64,000 bases of DNA, taken from contig NZ_JAOCZP010000002.1 in NCBI RefSeq assembly GCF_025336525.1, positions 62,001 to 126,000 of the forward strand. The letters run 5' to 3'. A program made the position numbers and the translations under genes. A model generated the notes under the pieces. That model saw only the letters and a program-made list of their open reading frames with translations, ran no database searches and was not told the DNA's origin. Shown here in pieces: positions 55,318-62,884 of the stretch (within the stretch, counting starts at the first letter, position 1; every line of letters begins with the position of its first letter). The DNA is from Chelativorans salis (GTDB lineage Bacteria; Pseudomonadota; Alphaproteobacteria; Rhizobiales; Rhizobiaceae).

Positions 55318-55929
55318 GGTTGCAGATCCTTTTGTTGTATAAATGGCCCTGCCTGAACAGTTTCGCCGTTGGCTCGCCTTCCGTATTCCTTCATATGCAG
55401 CGGAGTCGATACTGAACGGTTTGCCCGCTTGCCTGCAAATCTTTCATAGTTCGTTCCAGGCTGTCGCGGGCGTGAATTGTTCAGGTTTTCTACTCATGTA
55501 CAGGCAGCCTCAGATAGTGAAATTTGGCTATGAAAGATTTTGGTGCACCGCTGACCTAGTTCAGACATGGTATGGGTGCGTCAGAAGTCGTTGAGAAATG
55601 ATATTGTGAAGAATGGGAGCCAAGTTGTATATCATTTCCGTAGTCCGTTTATCGCCATGAGAATTGATCGCGTGTAAGTGTGAGGTCCATTCAAGGCGAT
55701 TGGATTATTTCTTAGAATAAGAAAATTGCTGGCGATTGAATGCGACATGATCACAACCCATAGGTAGTATATAAAACCTTTCCAAGTTGATCTATTACTG
55801 ATGGTGGAATGAGAGCGATCTGAGAGACGCTCATATCCGATTGCAAAAACCCTATCGCAGTGCCAATACTTTTTTGATGTGGATCTAGGATCCACACGGG
55901 AAAGCATCGGCTTAGGAAGGAATCTCGCT
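55318..55929. other. AT-rich gap, 612 bases, no recognisable gene
   Basis: This stretch is clearly lower in GC than the surrounding genes. A frame of 83 codons from 55343 and a leftward frame of 192 codons that runs into the next gene have no domain, ribosome site or plausible codon use. It may contain promoters or a decayed insertion; I see no repeat pair at its ends. Confidence 0.4.
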
Positions 55930-56460
55930 ATGCTCCGGCTCCAGTTTTCGTTCCTCCAACCCGCACTTCTGTGTCTGGCGATTCTATCGACCTCTTTCGC
56001 CTCTGCAAGATCGGAGGGTGGTGAGCTTGCCCCACCGACGGAGCAGCCGATCCTTACGATTGAAGGAAATATCGGAGTGACAAACGCGGAAGGCAAGGCG
56101 CTTTTCGACCGCCCCATGCTTGAAGCGATGGGTATGGCCACCATTGAAACCACGACGCCTTGGTTCGACGGTCCGGTCAAATTTGAAGGCGTGCCGGCGG
56201 ACCGGATCATGGAGGTGGTTGCCGCCGATGGGACAGAAGTCGTTGCAGTCGCGCTGAATGACTACCGCACAACAATCCCGCTGGCCGATTTCGAGGAACA
56301 TGGGGTGATCCTGGCGCTCAAGCGCGGTGGTGAATACATGCAAGTGAGCGACAAAGGGCCACTGTTCATTGTCTATCCGTACGACAGCGATCCGCAACTC
56401 CACAGCCAGCAATTCTATGCGCGTTCGGTTTGGCAACTGGCACGACTAATCGTGCGCTAA
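55930..56460 (+). CDS. Secreted SUOX-fold (molybdopterin-binding-like) protein
   Basis: A 176-residue exported protein. A signal peptide (LQPALLCLAILSTSFASARS) precedes a domain resembling the molybdopterin-binding SUOX fold: ILTIEGNIGVTNAEGKALFD, TTTPWFDGPVKFEGVPADRI, and FIVYPYDSDPQLHSQQFYAR. The mature part contains no cysteine, so the Cys ligand of molybdenum in true SUOX enzymes is absent. It precedes a membrane GGDEF-EAL protein by 18 bases, and such small SUOX-like proteins occur beside signalling genes. A periplasmic ligand sensor is plausible; an enzyme is unlikely. The ATG at 55930 has AGGAAGGA upstream. Confidence 0.75.
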   Translation: MLRLQFSFLQPALLCLAILSTSFASARSEGGELAPPTEQPILTIEGNIGVTNAEGKALFDRPMLEAMGMATIETTTPWFDGPVKFEGVPADRIMEVVAADGTEVVAVALNDYRTTIPLADFEEHGVILALKRGGEYMQVSDKGPLFIVYPYDSDPQLHSQQFYARSVWQLARLIVR

Positions 56461-56478
56461 ACCTGTTTGGTCGTGTCA

Positions 56479-58473
56479 ATGCCCCCCCCTTCACGTCTGC
56501 GCCAAGGGATTGCCTTCAGGATGCTGGAGGCAATTCTCATCGCCACGATCATCATCTTCGCGCTCGCCGCCGGCTACATGTCTTTTCTGATTTTCGAGCG
56601 GCAGGAATCCTTGAGCAAGGCTTCCCGCTACGATGTCTCCTGGAGTGCCAGTCAAGGCGTCAACGAGTTCGTACGGCTGCTTCAGCGCGTTACCGCGCTG
56701 GCTGAGGAGCCCACCACACCGCGCCAGGAGGAGGTGCAGCTGCGCTTCGATATCCTGAAGGGGCGTCTGAATCTCTTCAGGAGCGGTGATTTCGAGAGGT
56801 TCGTCAACCAAACGGAGGAGCGGCAGGCGATCGTGGGGCGGTTGAACGACCTCGTTGAGCAGTTGGACGAAATGATCGGTCGTGTCGATGATCCGGAGAC
56901 GGCGCAGCGCATCCTGCGTTTGATGGCACCGTTGGAAGCCGATCTAGTCGGCCTGGCCTCCGAAGCCGCCTATTTCAGCAGTGTTGAAATCACTCAATTT
57001 GAGAATGAGCTCCTGCAACTCCACCGGAATTTTTCTCTAGTAGCGTTGGGCTTCTTTCTGTGCGGCCTGGCTTTTATTGCGCTACTTGGCTGGCACAATC
57101 GCCTGCTGACAAGAACGCATCTGAGGCTCAGAGCAGCCAATCGGGATCTTCGACGCGCCTCCGATGATCTGACCCGCATGGCGCACTACGATCTGTTGAC
57201 TGGGCTGCCTAACCGTCTGCTGCTGCGCAAGCATTTGGAGGAGATGTACACCAGTGCCGGCGGTAGGATCGCCCGAGGCAGCAGAGCGCTCATGTGCCTC
57301 GACTTGGATAACTTCAAGAACGTTAACGACACCCTCGGCCATCCGGCCGGAGATGCGCTGTTACGCGAGGTTGCCACACGCATTACCAACCTCGTCAGCC
57401 AAAACGGCATGGTCGCTCGCCTTGGTGGCGACGAGTTCGTCATCATTCTATCGAATATCGGAGTTGAGGACGCCGCTGCGCTTGCAGGGAGCTTGGTTGA
57501 AGCGATAGGGAAACCATACGAACTTGAAGATCATCAGGTCGTTGTCGGAACGAGCATTGGAATAGCATTTGCACCCGACGCAGCCGGGGATCCGGACAGC
57601 CTGTTGAAGGACGCCGATCTGGCGCTCTACCGCGCTAAGGACGATGGTCGCGGAACCTATCGTTTTTTTGAACCCGAGATGGATGCACAACTGCAGCGCA
57701 GGCGCATGCTCGAGCTTCAGCTTCGCTCGGCGAACTTCGACACGGACTTCGAGCTGCTCTTCCAGCCGCTCGTTGATCTGCAAACGAAGAAGGTCACCAC
57801 AATCGAGGCGCTATTGCGGTGGACCAGCACGTTTCACGGGACTGTCGCTCCAGACGAATTCATCCCTATCGCTGAAGATAGCGGCTTGATTGTCCCCCTT
57901 GGCGCATGGGTGTTGGAAAAGGCCTGTACACTGGCATCGGATCTTCCCCCATACATCAACGTCGCCGTCAACCTTTCAGCCACACAGATACGTCGTTCCA
58001 ACGTCGTCGACACCATCTCCACAATTCTCTCGGAGACCGGCTTGTCACCCGATCGACTTGAGGTCGAAATCACTGAAACTCTCCTGCTTGACGACAACAG
58101 GGAGGTCAATTCGGCGCTTCGCCAGTTGCGCGCGCTCGGCGTACGCATTTCACTCGACGACTTCGGCACCGGATATTCCTCGCTTGCCTATCTGAGAAGG
58201 TTTACAGTCGATAAGGTAAAGATCGACCGATCTTTCGTGGCTGATATTGTGGGCGACCCCGATCACCTTGCGATCGTGCAGGCAATTGTCGGGCTCACTC
58301 ATGCACTGGGGATGACTTCGGTCGCTGAGGGGCTGGAAACCGAGGAACAACTGTTGCTCATCCGCGCCAGCGGTTGCGACGAGGCTCAGGGATATCTCTT
58401 CAGCCCGCCAGTTCCAGAAGACGAGATCAAGGAATTCCTCGCCCGCCGAGGCTGGAAGCTGAGGGTCGCTTAG
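56479..58473 (+). CDS. Membrane GGDEF-EAL cyclic-di-GMP protein
   Basis: A 664-residue protein with a membrane helix near residues 15-37 (LEAILIATIIIFALAAGYMS), a periplasmic part of about 150 residues, a second helix (FSLVALGFFLCGLAFIALLG), a coiled linker, a GGDEF domain with an intact RLGGDEFVIILS, and an EAL domain with TTIEALLRWTSTFHG and DDFGTGYSSLAYL. The ATG at 56479 is used; TTG 56467 and GTG 56473 are alternatives. It is coupled to the SUOX-like periplasmic gene just before it, which could feed a signal to its periplasmic part. Second such protein near the pilus genes. Confidence 0.9.
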   Translation: MPPPSRLRQGIAFRMLEAILIATIIIFALAAGYMSFLIFERQESLSKASRYDVSWSASQGVNEFVRLLQRVTALAEEPTTPRQEEVQLRFDILKGRLNLFRSGDFERFVNQTEERQAIVGRLNDLVEQLDEMIGRVDDPETAQRILRLMAPLEADLVGLASEAAYFSSVEITQFENELLQLHRNFSLVALGFFLCGLAFIALLGWHNRLLTRTHLRLRAANRDLRRASDDLTRMAHYDLLTGLPNRLLLRKHLEEMYTSAGGRIARGSRALMCLDLDNFKNVNDTLGHPAGDALLREVATRITNLVSQNGMVARLGGDEFVIILSNIGVEDAAALAGSLVEAIGKPYELEDHQVVVGTSIGIAFAPDAAGDPDSLLKDADLALYRAKDDGRGTYRFFEPEMDAQLQRRRMLELQLRSANFDTDFELLFQPLVDLQTKKVTTIEALLRWTSTFHGTVAPDEFIPIAEDSGLIVPLGAWVLEKACTLASDLPPYINVAVNLSATQIRRSNVVDTISTILSETGLSPDRLEVEITETLLLDDNREVNSALRQLRALGVRISLDDFGTGYSSLAYLRRFTVDKVKIDRSFVADIVGDPDHLAIVQAIVGLTHALGMTSVAEGLETEEQLLLIRASGCDEAQGYLFSPPVPEDEIKEFLARRGWKLRVA

Positions 58474-58921
58474 CCAGCGCGGGTCGATCGCTGAGCGGTT
58501 TTCGCGCGTGCGCATCCCTCGGCGGTACCCTATTCGGAGGCGGCGGCATGGGAGATCGACCTGGCGATGTTGAAGTAGGTCGAGGAGGCCTTCCAGCACA
58601 CCGAGAGGATCCTCACCGAGTGCCGTGCCGATCTTGAGCATGACGGCAGAACTGCTGCTCGAAGAGGAAACGATCGCCGCTGCCGACTTCCTACCGACAC
58701 CGTCAAGGCAAAGCCGGCTGAAACTCCACGGAGTCCGGACCTGAAAGTCGTCATCGCAAGCGGTTAGACTGAGAAATGTCGGTCGCAGACGTCCGGCGGG
58801 GGAGGAGGGGCCTATGGCACCAGGGGCGGCGAAGGTCAGCAGACACAAGCAGCCAGGCTCATGCGCTATGCCCAATTTGGACACGGCAGGGGAACGTAGG
58901 GAACAAAAAATCGACCCTGCA
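58474..58921. other. Gap with possible decayed coding remnant
   Basis: About 450 bases without a supported gene. A rightward frame from about 58531 reads AWEIDLAMLK, then a TAG at 58576, then 62 more open codons to 58767; the surroundings look protein-like but match no family I recognise. It could be the remnant of a small gene. No repeats or RNA structure stand out. Confidence 0.25.
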
Positions 58922-58948
58922 TGTCACACTTGTAGATTCTGTCTCGTC
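58922..58948 (+). promoter_or_regulatory. ECF41-type promoter of the CMD-ECF41 operon
   Basis: TGTCACA at 58922-58928 and CGTC at 58945-58948, spaced 16 bases, fit the published target motif of ECF41 sigma factors (TGTCACA in the -35 region, CGTC in the -10). It lies 30 bases before the CMD-family start. This makes auto-activation of the operon by its own sigma factor likely. Confidence 0.75.
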
Positions 58949-58978
58949 ATGGTGTCGAAACTAACGGAGGATCCAATC

Positions 58979-59449
58979 ATGACTGCCAAACTCGATCCCT
59001 TTACCGCGGCCCCGTCGCTCATGAAGAGCTGGACTGGCACTTCGGTTGCCATCGCTTCCAGCCTAGAGCCGAGCCTCATCGAACTCGTCAAGATCCGCGC
59101 CTCGCAGATCAATGGCTGCGCCAATTGCATCAATATGCATACAGTGGAAGCGCGCGCGAAGGGGGAGACCGAACAGCGCATCCACCTCTTGTCGGCCTGG
59201 CGTGAGGCACCTTGCTATACCGATCGGGAACGGGCTGCGCTCGGCTGGACCGAGGCGCTGACACGGCTCTCAGAGGGGCACAACCAAGAAAGCGCATATG
59301 AACCTTTGGAGGCTCTGTTCACGGAAGAGGAGCAGGTCAATCTCACATTGATGATCAATGTCATCAACGGGTGGAACCGCCTCGCAGTCGGCTTCGGCCT
59401 GTGGGTCGATCCAGCGGTTGCAAAGGCCAATGCTCAGGCGGCTGCCTGA
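58979..59449 (+). CDS. Carboxymuconolactone decarboxylase (AhpD-like) family protein
   Basis: A 156-residue all-helical protein with the redox motif SQINGCANCINMHTVEARAK (CxxC then His), typical of AhpD-like members of the CMD family. These proteins act as peroxidatic or thiol-disulfide enzymes. The ATG at 58979 has CGGAGG upstream. The TGA overlaps the sigma factor ATG (TGATG), so both are translated together. This gene pair is the classic ECF41 target set, where CMD proteins, oxidoreductases or epimerases are controlled by the sigma factor. Confidence 0.88.
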   Translation: MTAKLDPFTAAPSLMKSWTGTSVAIASSLEPSLIELVKIRASQINGCANCINMHTVEARAKGETEQRIHLLSAWREAPCYTDRERAALGWTEALTRLSEGHNQESAYEPLEALFTEEEQVNLTLMINVINGWNRLAVGFGLWVDPAVAKANAQAAA

Positions 59450-60306
59450 TGGCGGAGGTCGCGAACGAGGACGCAGCGGCGGGTTTCGACCCGCTGCGCC
59501 CAAAACTCATGCGCGTTGCCTATCGCATGCTCGGCTCTGTTGCCGATGCCGAGGATATTGTCCAGGAGGCCTTTATCCGCTGGATGAGGACTGACCGCGG
59601 CGAGGTGCGAGAGCCCGAGGCATTCTTGCGCCGCACGGTCACGCGGCTCTGCCTTGATCAGCTCAAATCGGCGCGACGCAAGCGCGAAATATATATCGGT
59701 CCCTGGCTTCCCGATCCCGTTGTGGAAGATGAGGAAGAGGAAGACGTTACCTTGCCGCTGATGCTTGCGTTGGAACGCCTTTCCCCGCTCGAGCGGGCCG
59801 CCTTCTTGCTGCACGACGTGTTCGGGATGGGTTTCGAGGAAGTAGCGGCCACGGTCCAGCGCGACCCAGCTGCCTGCCGTCAGCTGGCCAGCCGCGCGCG
59901 CAGCCATGTCCGAGAGGCGAGGCCGCGGTTTCAGGTCGACACACAACGAGGCATCGAGCTTGCGAAGGCATTCTTCACCGCCTCCCGCAGCGGCGACATG
60001 AAGACGCTTGGTACGATGTTGGCGGCCGATGTCAGCGTCCATGCTGATGGTGGAGGCAAGCGTCCAGCAGCTACGGAGCCGATCGTCGGTTTCCACGCCG
60101 TGATGAAAGTGCACGAAAAGCTGGCGGCTCTGTTCAGAACGAATGGTTCGAAGCTTATTCGCGCTGGATTCGTAAACGGGCTGCCGGGCTTTGTCACGCT
60201 AGAGGCTGACGGTGAAATCCAGACGACTGCCCTTGAAATCGAGGACGGAAAGGTCACCGCGATCTATGTGGTGCGGAACCCGGACAAGCTGAGGCATTTG
60301 CACTAG
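59449..60306 (+). CDS. ECF41-family sigma factor with C-terminal SnoaL-like domain
   Basis: A 285-residue extracytoplasmic-function sigma factor. Region 2 (RVAYRMLGSVADAEDIVQEA) and region 4 (LSPLERAAFLLHDVFGMGFE, EVAATVQRDPAACRQLASRA) are followed by a SnoaL-like C-terminal domain. The ECF41 signatures are present: GPWLPDP in the linker, DGGGK, and NPDKL near the end. In this group the extension, rather than an anti-sigma factor, tunes activity. No anti-sigma gene is nearby. The matching promoter is seen ahead of the operon. Confidence 0.92.
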   Translation: MAEVANEDAAAGFDPLRPKLMRVAYRMLGSVADAEDIVQEAFIRWMRTDRGEVREPEAFLRRTVTRLCLDQLKSARRKREIYIGPWLPDPVVEDEEEEDVTLPLMLALERLSPLERAAFLLHDVFGMGFEEVAATVQRDPAACRQLASRARSHVREARPRFQVDTQRGIELAKAFFTASRSGDMKTLGTMLAADVSVHADGGGKRPAATEPIVGFHAVMKVHEKLAALFRTNGSKLIRAGFVNGLPGFVTLEADGEIQTTALEIEDGKVTAIYVVRNPDKLRHLH

Positions 60307-60349
60307 GTTCCACTGTTAGGCTCTCCGGGCGCGCGCGTTGTGCTGAAGT

Positions 60350-61789
60350 TTATTCCTTTGCCGCCGCCAATGCGCGTTCCAGCACGTCGAATACTCGAAG
60401 GTCGCTCATCTGGGAGACGTTGAAGCGCATGAAGCTGGAGGCGGTTTGCGAGACGCTGAAGACGTCGCCGGGCGCAAGTACGAGATCTTCGGTAAGGGCA
60501 GCACGGGCGATCGTCGCAGCATCCCGGCCATCCGGCAGGCTGCACCAGAGATAGAAGCCGCCGCGCGGCATCAGCCAGGGCGAGATGTGGAGGTTCTCCA
60601 GCCTTGCTGCCGTATCGCGCCGGGCGCGGGCAAGCCGTCGGCGCACAGCCTCCAAATGCTTGCGATAGCTCCCATCGCTGAGGGCCGCGAAGACCACCTC
60701 CGCGGCAGCCGGACTGACGCCCCCAAAGTTCGTTGCGACCTGGAGGTCGATTAGTGCCTCGATCCACCCCGCACGCGCGGCGATGTAGCCGCAGCGGATC
60801 GAGGCTGACAGCGTCTTTGAATAGCTGCCGATGCGTATGACACGCGAAAGCCCGTCGAGCGCTGCCAAGCGCGGCGACGGTTCGGGCTCAAAATCGGCAA
60901 AAATCTCATCCTCGACGATCGTCACGTCATGCGCGGCCGCGACGTTCAGCAACCGATGGGCAACCTGTGGCGAGAGCGTTGCGCCGGTAGGGTTATGGAG
61001 GGCAGAGTTGGTGATGTAGAGGCGCGGACGGTATGTCGCTACCACCTCGCCGAAGCGGTCCATGTCCGGTCCGGTGAGCGTGTAGGGAACTCCGACCATC
61101 GTTGCCTGGTGAGCGCGCAGAAGTGCCTGAAAGTTGAAGTAGCACGGATCGTCGACCACCACAGTGTCGCCAGGTCTGATAAGGAGGCGGCAGATGAGGT
61201 CGATCGACTGGGTGCCTGATCCCGTGAGGAGGATCTGGTCGGGGCTCGCCTCCAGCCCTTCACCGGCAAACTGACGTGCGAGCAGGCGGCGCAGTGTGAG
61301 GTGGCCGCGCGTGGCGCCATAGTCAGAGAGTACCCCGTCGTTAGCTCTGGCAAGTTTGCGAACGGCGCGGCGGATCGCGGAGTTCGGCATCCAGTCGGCT
61401 GGCAGCCAGCCGCAGCCGGGCTTCGCCACGATCGCGTCCGCATCGAGCGACTGGCGCGATACCCATAGCGGATCGATCGCCCGGTCGAGCTTCGGCCCGA
61501 TTTCGGCGAGAGTCGGTGGGGGCGCGGCGCTCGCGACATAGAAGCCCGAGCCCCGCCGGGCGCGGATCATCCCTTCGGCGGCGAGACGGTCATAGGCTTC
61601 GACCACGGTGGATGGGGAGACGCCCATGGTCGCCGCGAAGCTGCGGATGGAGGGCAGCCGGTCACCGGTTGTCAGCGCACGGCTTGCTATCCTTCCACGG
61701 ATCGCCTCCATCACCTCGACCGTGCGCGTTCCTGGACGTCTTTGCAGCAAACGCCGTCTCCCCTTATCCGTATGGTCACCTTGATCCAT
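60350..61789 (-). CDS. MocR/PdxR-type GntR-aminotransferase regulator
   Basis: A 479-residue transcription factor of the MocR subgroup. A winged GntR helix-turn-helix (VMEAIRGRIASRALTTGDRL, MGVSPSTVVEAYDRLAAEG) joins a fold-type-I aminotransferase domain (QILLTGSGTQSIDLICRLL, TNSALHNPTGATLSPQVAHR) with the PLP lysine in IRIGSYSKTLSASIRCGY. It binds PLP but is a regulator. It diverges from an EamA exporter, with an inverted ATCCATACA / TGTACTGGAT element between the starts, so it probably controls that gene in response to an amino compound or PLP. Confidence 0.9.
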   Translation of the reverse strand: MDQGDHTDKGRRRLLQRRPGTRTVEVMEAIRGRIASRALTTGDRLPSIRSFAATMGVSPSTVVEAYDRLAAEGMIRARRGSGFYVASAAPPPTLAEIGPKLDRAIDPLWVSRQSLDADAIVAKPGCGWLPADWMPNSAIRRAVRKLARANDGVLSDYGATRGHLTLRRLLARQFAGEGLEASPDQILLTGSGTQSIDLICRLLIRPGDTVVVDDPCYFNFQALLRAHQATMVGVPYTLTGPDMDRFGEVVATYRPRLYITNSALHNPTGATLSPQVAHRLLNVAAAHDVTIVEDEIFADFEPEPSPRLAALDGLSRVIRIGSYSKTLSASIRCGYIAARAGWIEALIDLQVATNFGGVSPAAAEVVFAALSDGSYRKHLEAVRRRLARARRDTAARLENLHISPWLMPRGGFYLWCSLPDGRDAATIARAALTEDLVLAPGDVFSVSQTASSFMRFNVSQMSDLRVFDVLERALAAAKE

Positions 61790-61814
61790 ACAGTTTGGGA
61801 GAATTGTACTGGAT
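61784..61814. promoter_or_regulatory. Candidate MocR operator between divergent genes
   Basis: ATCCATACA at 61784-61792 faces TGTACTGGAT at 61805-61814 with a one-base indel. It lies on the MocR start codon and before the exporter promoter region, so one site could control both directions. The match is short and imperfect. Confidence 0.3.
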
Positions 61815-61870
61815 TGTTTCTATCTCTGCCAGCCACCGGCGGCTACGAGCTATCCGAGATCGGAGGCTTC

Positions 61871-62731
61871 ATGAAAGCGGCTACAGCAGGTTGGGGGAGC
61901 GGGTTCCTCGGCGTGATGATATTCAGCGGTTCGCTCCCGGCGACACGGGTGGCCGTCGGCGGCTTTTCGCCGATGTTCCTGACTTCGGCGCGCGCGGTGA
62001 TCGCCGCGCTGCTCGGGCTGGTGTTGCTCTGGATGCTGCGGCAGAAGCGGCCTGCGCGGGGCGACATCGGCTCGCTCACCGTCGTTGCTCTGGGCGTCGT
62101 GGTTGGCTTCCCGCTCCTGACGGCGCTTGCGCTGCAGCATATCACTTCGGCGCATTCAATTGTCTTTATAGGCCTGCTGCCGCTTTGCACCGCGATTTTC
62201 GGTGTGCTGCGCGGCGGGGAGCGGCCGAAGCTGGCCTTCTGGCTGTTCTCGATCGCCGGCAGTCTTCTGGTTGCTGGCTTCGCGCTGGCCGAGAGCGGTT
62301 CAGCGTCGCTGACGGGCGATCTTCTGATGATTGCGGCGATTCTGCTCTGCGGGCTTGGTTATGCCGAAGGCGCCACGCTCTCGCGCCGTCTCGGCGGCTG
62401 GCAGGTGATCTCGTGGGCGTTGGTGCTGGCGCTGCCGGTTATGGCCATCCTCGCGCTGGTGACAATTCCCGTGAACTGGAGCGGGGTCGGAACACCTGCC
62501 TGGATTTCGCTCGCCTATGTCTCAGTGTTCAGCATGCTGATCGGTTTCGTTTTCTGGTATCGCGGGCTTGCGCTCGGCGGCATCGCCGGGGTTGGACAAT
62601 TGCAACTCCTCCAACCCTTTTTCGGACTTGCGCTAGCCGGGTTGCTTCTTGGTGAGCCGGTCGCCTGGACGATGATCGCCGTCACGGGGCTAGTCGTACT
62701 TTGCGTCGCCGGTGCCAAACGCTTCGCGTGA
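61871..62731 (+). CDS. EamA/DMT-family exporter
   Basis: A 286-residue inner-membrane transporter with about ten helices in two repeats of the EamA type (GFLGVMIFSGSLPATRVAVG, ALALQHITSAHSIVFIGLLP; AYVSVFSMLIGFVFWYRGLA, GVGQLQLLQPFFGLALAGLL). Members export amino acids or metabolites. The ATG at 61871 is used since it starts the first helix; the longer frame from 61742 overlaps the regulator. It diverges from the MocR gene, which probably controls it. The end converges with a flavin reductase. Confidence 0.85.
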   Translation: MKAATAGWGSGFLGVMIFSGSLPATRVAVGGFSPMFLTSARAVIAALLGLVLLWMLRQKRPARGDIGSLTVVALGVVVGFPLLTALALQHITSAHSIVFIGLLPLCTAIFGVLRGGERPKLAFWLFSIAGSLLVAGFALAESGSASLTGDLLMIAAILLCGLGYAEGATLSRRLGGWQVISWALVLALPVMAILALVTIPVNWSGVGTPAWISLAYVSVFSMLIGFVFWYRGLALGGIAGVGQLQLLQPFFGLALAGLLLGEPVAWTMIAVTGLVVLCVAGAKRFA

Positions 62732-62884
62732 GTCAACATTGGTGACGAACGCCTGCTTCCGAGCTGCGATCGGTGGTGATGTCATCCTGCACTAATGGCC
62801 AATCGATCTCCTTCGCGTGAAATGCCGACGCTGAACGTTGCCAGCCGCCGCTTTTTTGCCGAAGCAGCGCCCAAGCCACCTTGG

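Noticed and set aside
58531-58767. Protein-like frame interrupted by a TAG at 58576
   Set aside because: Too short and unlike any family I know; kept only as a note in the gap entry.
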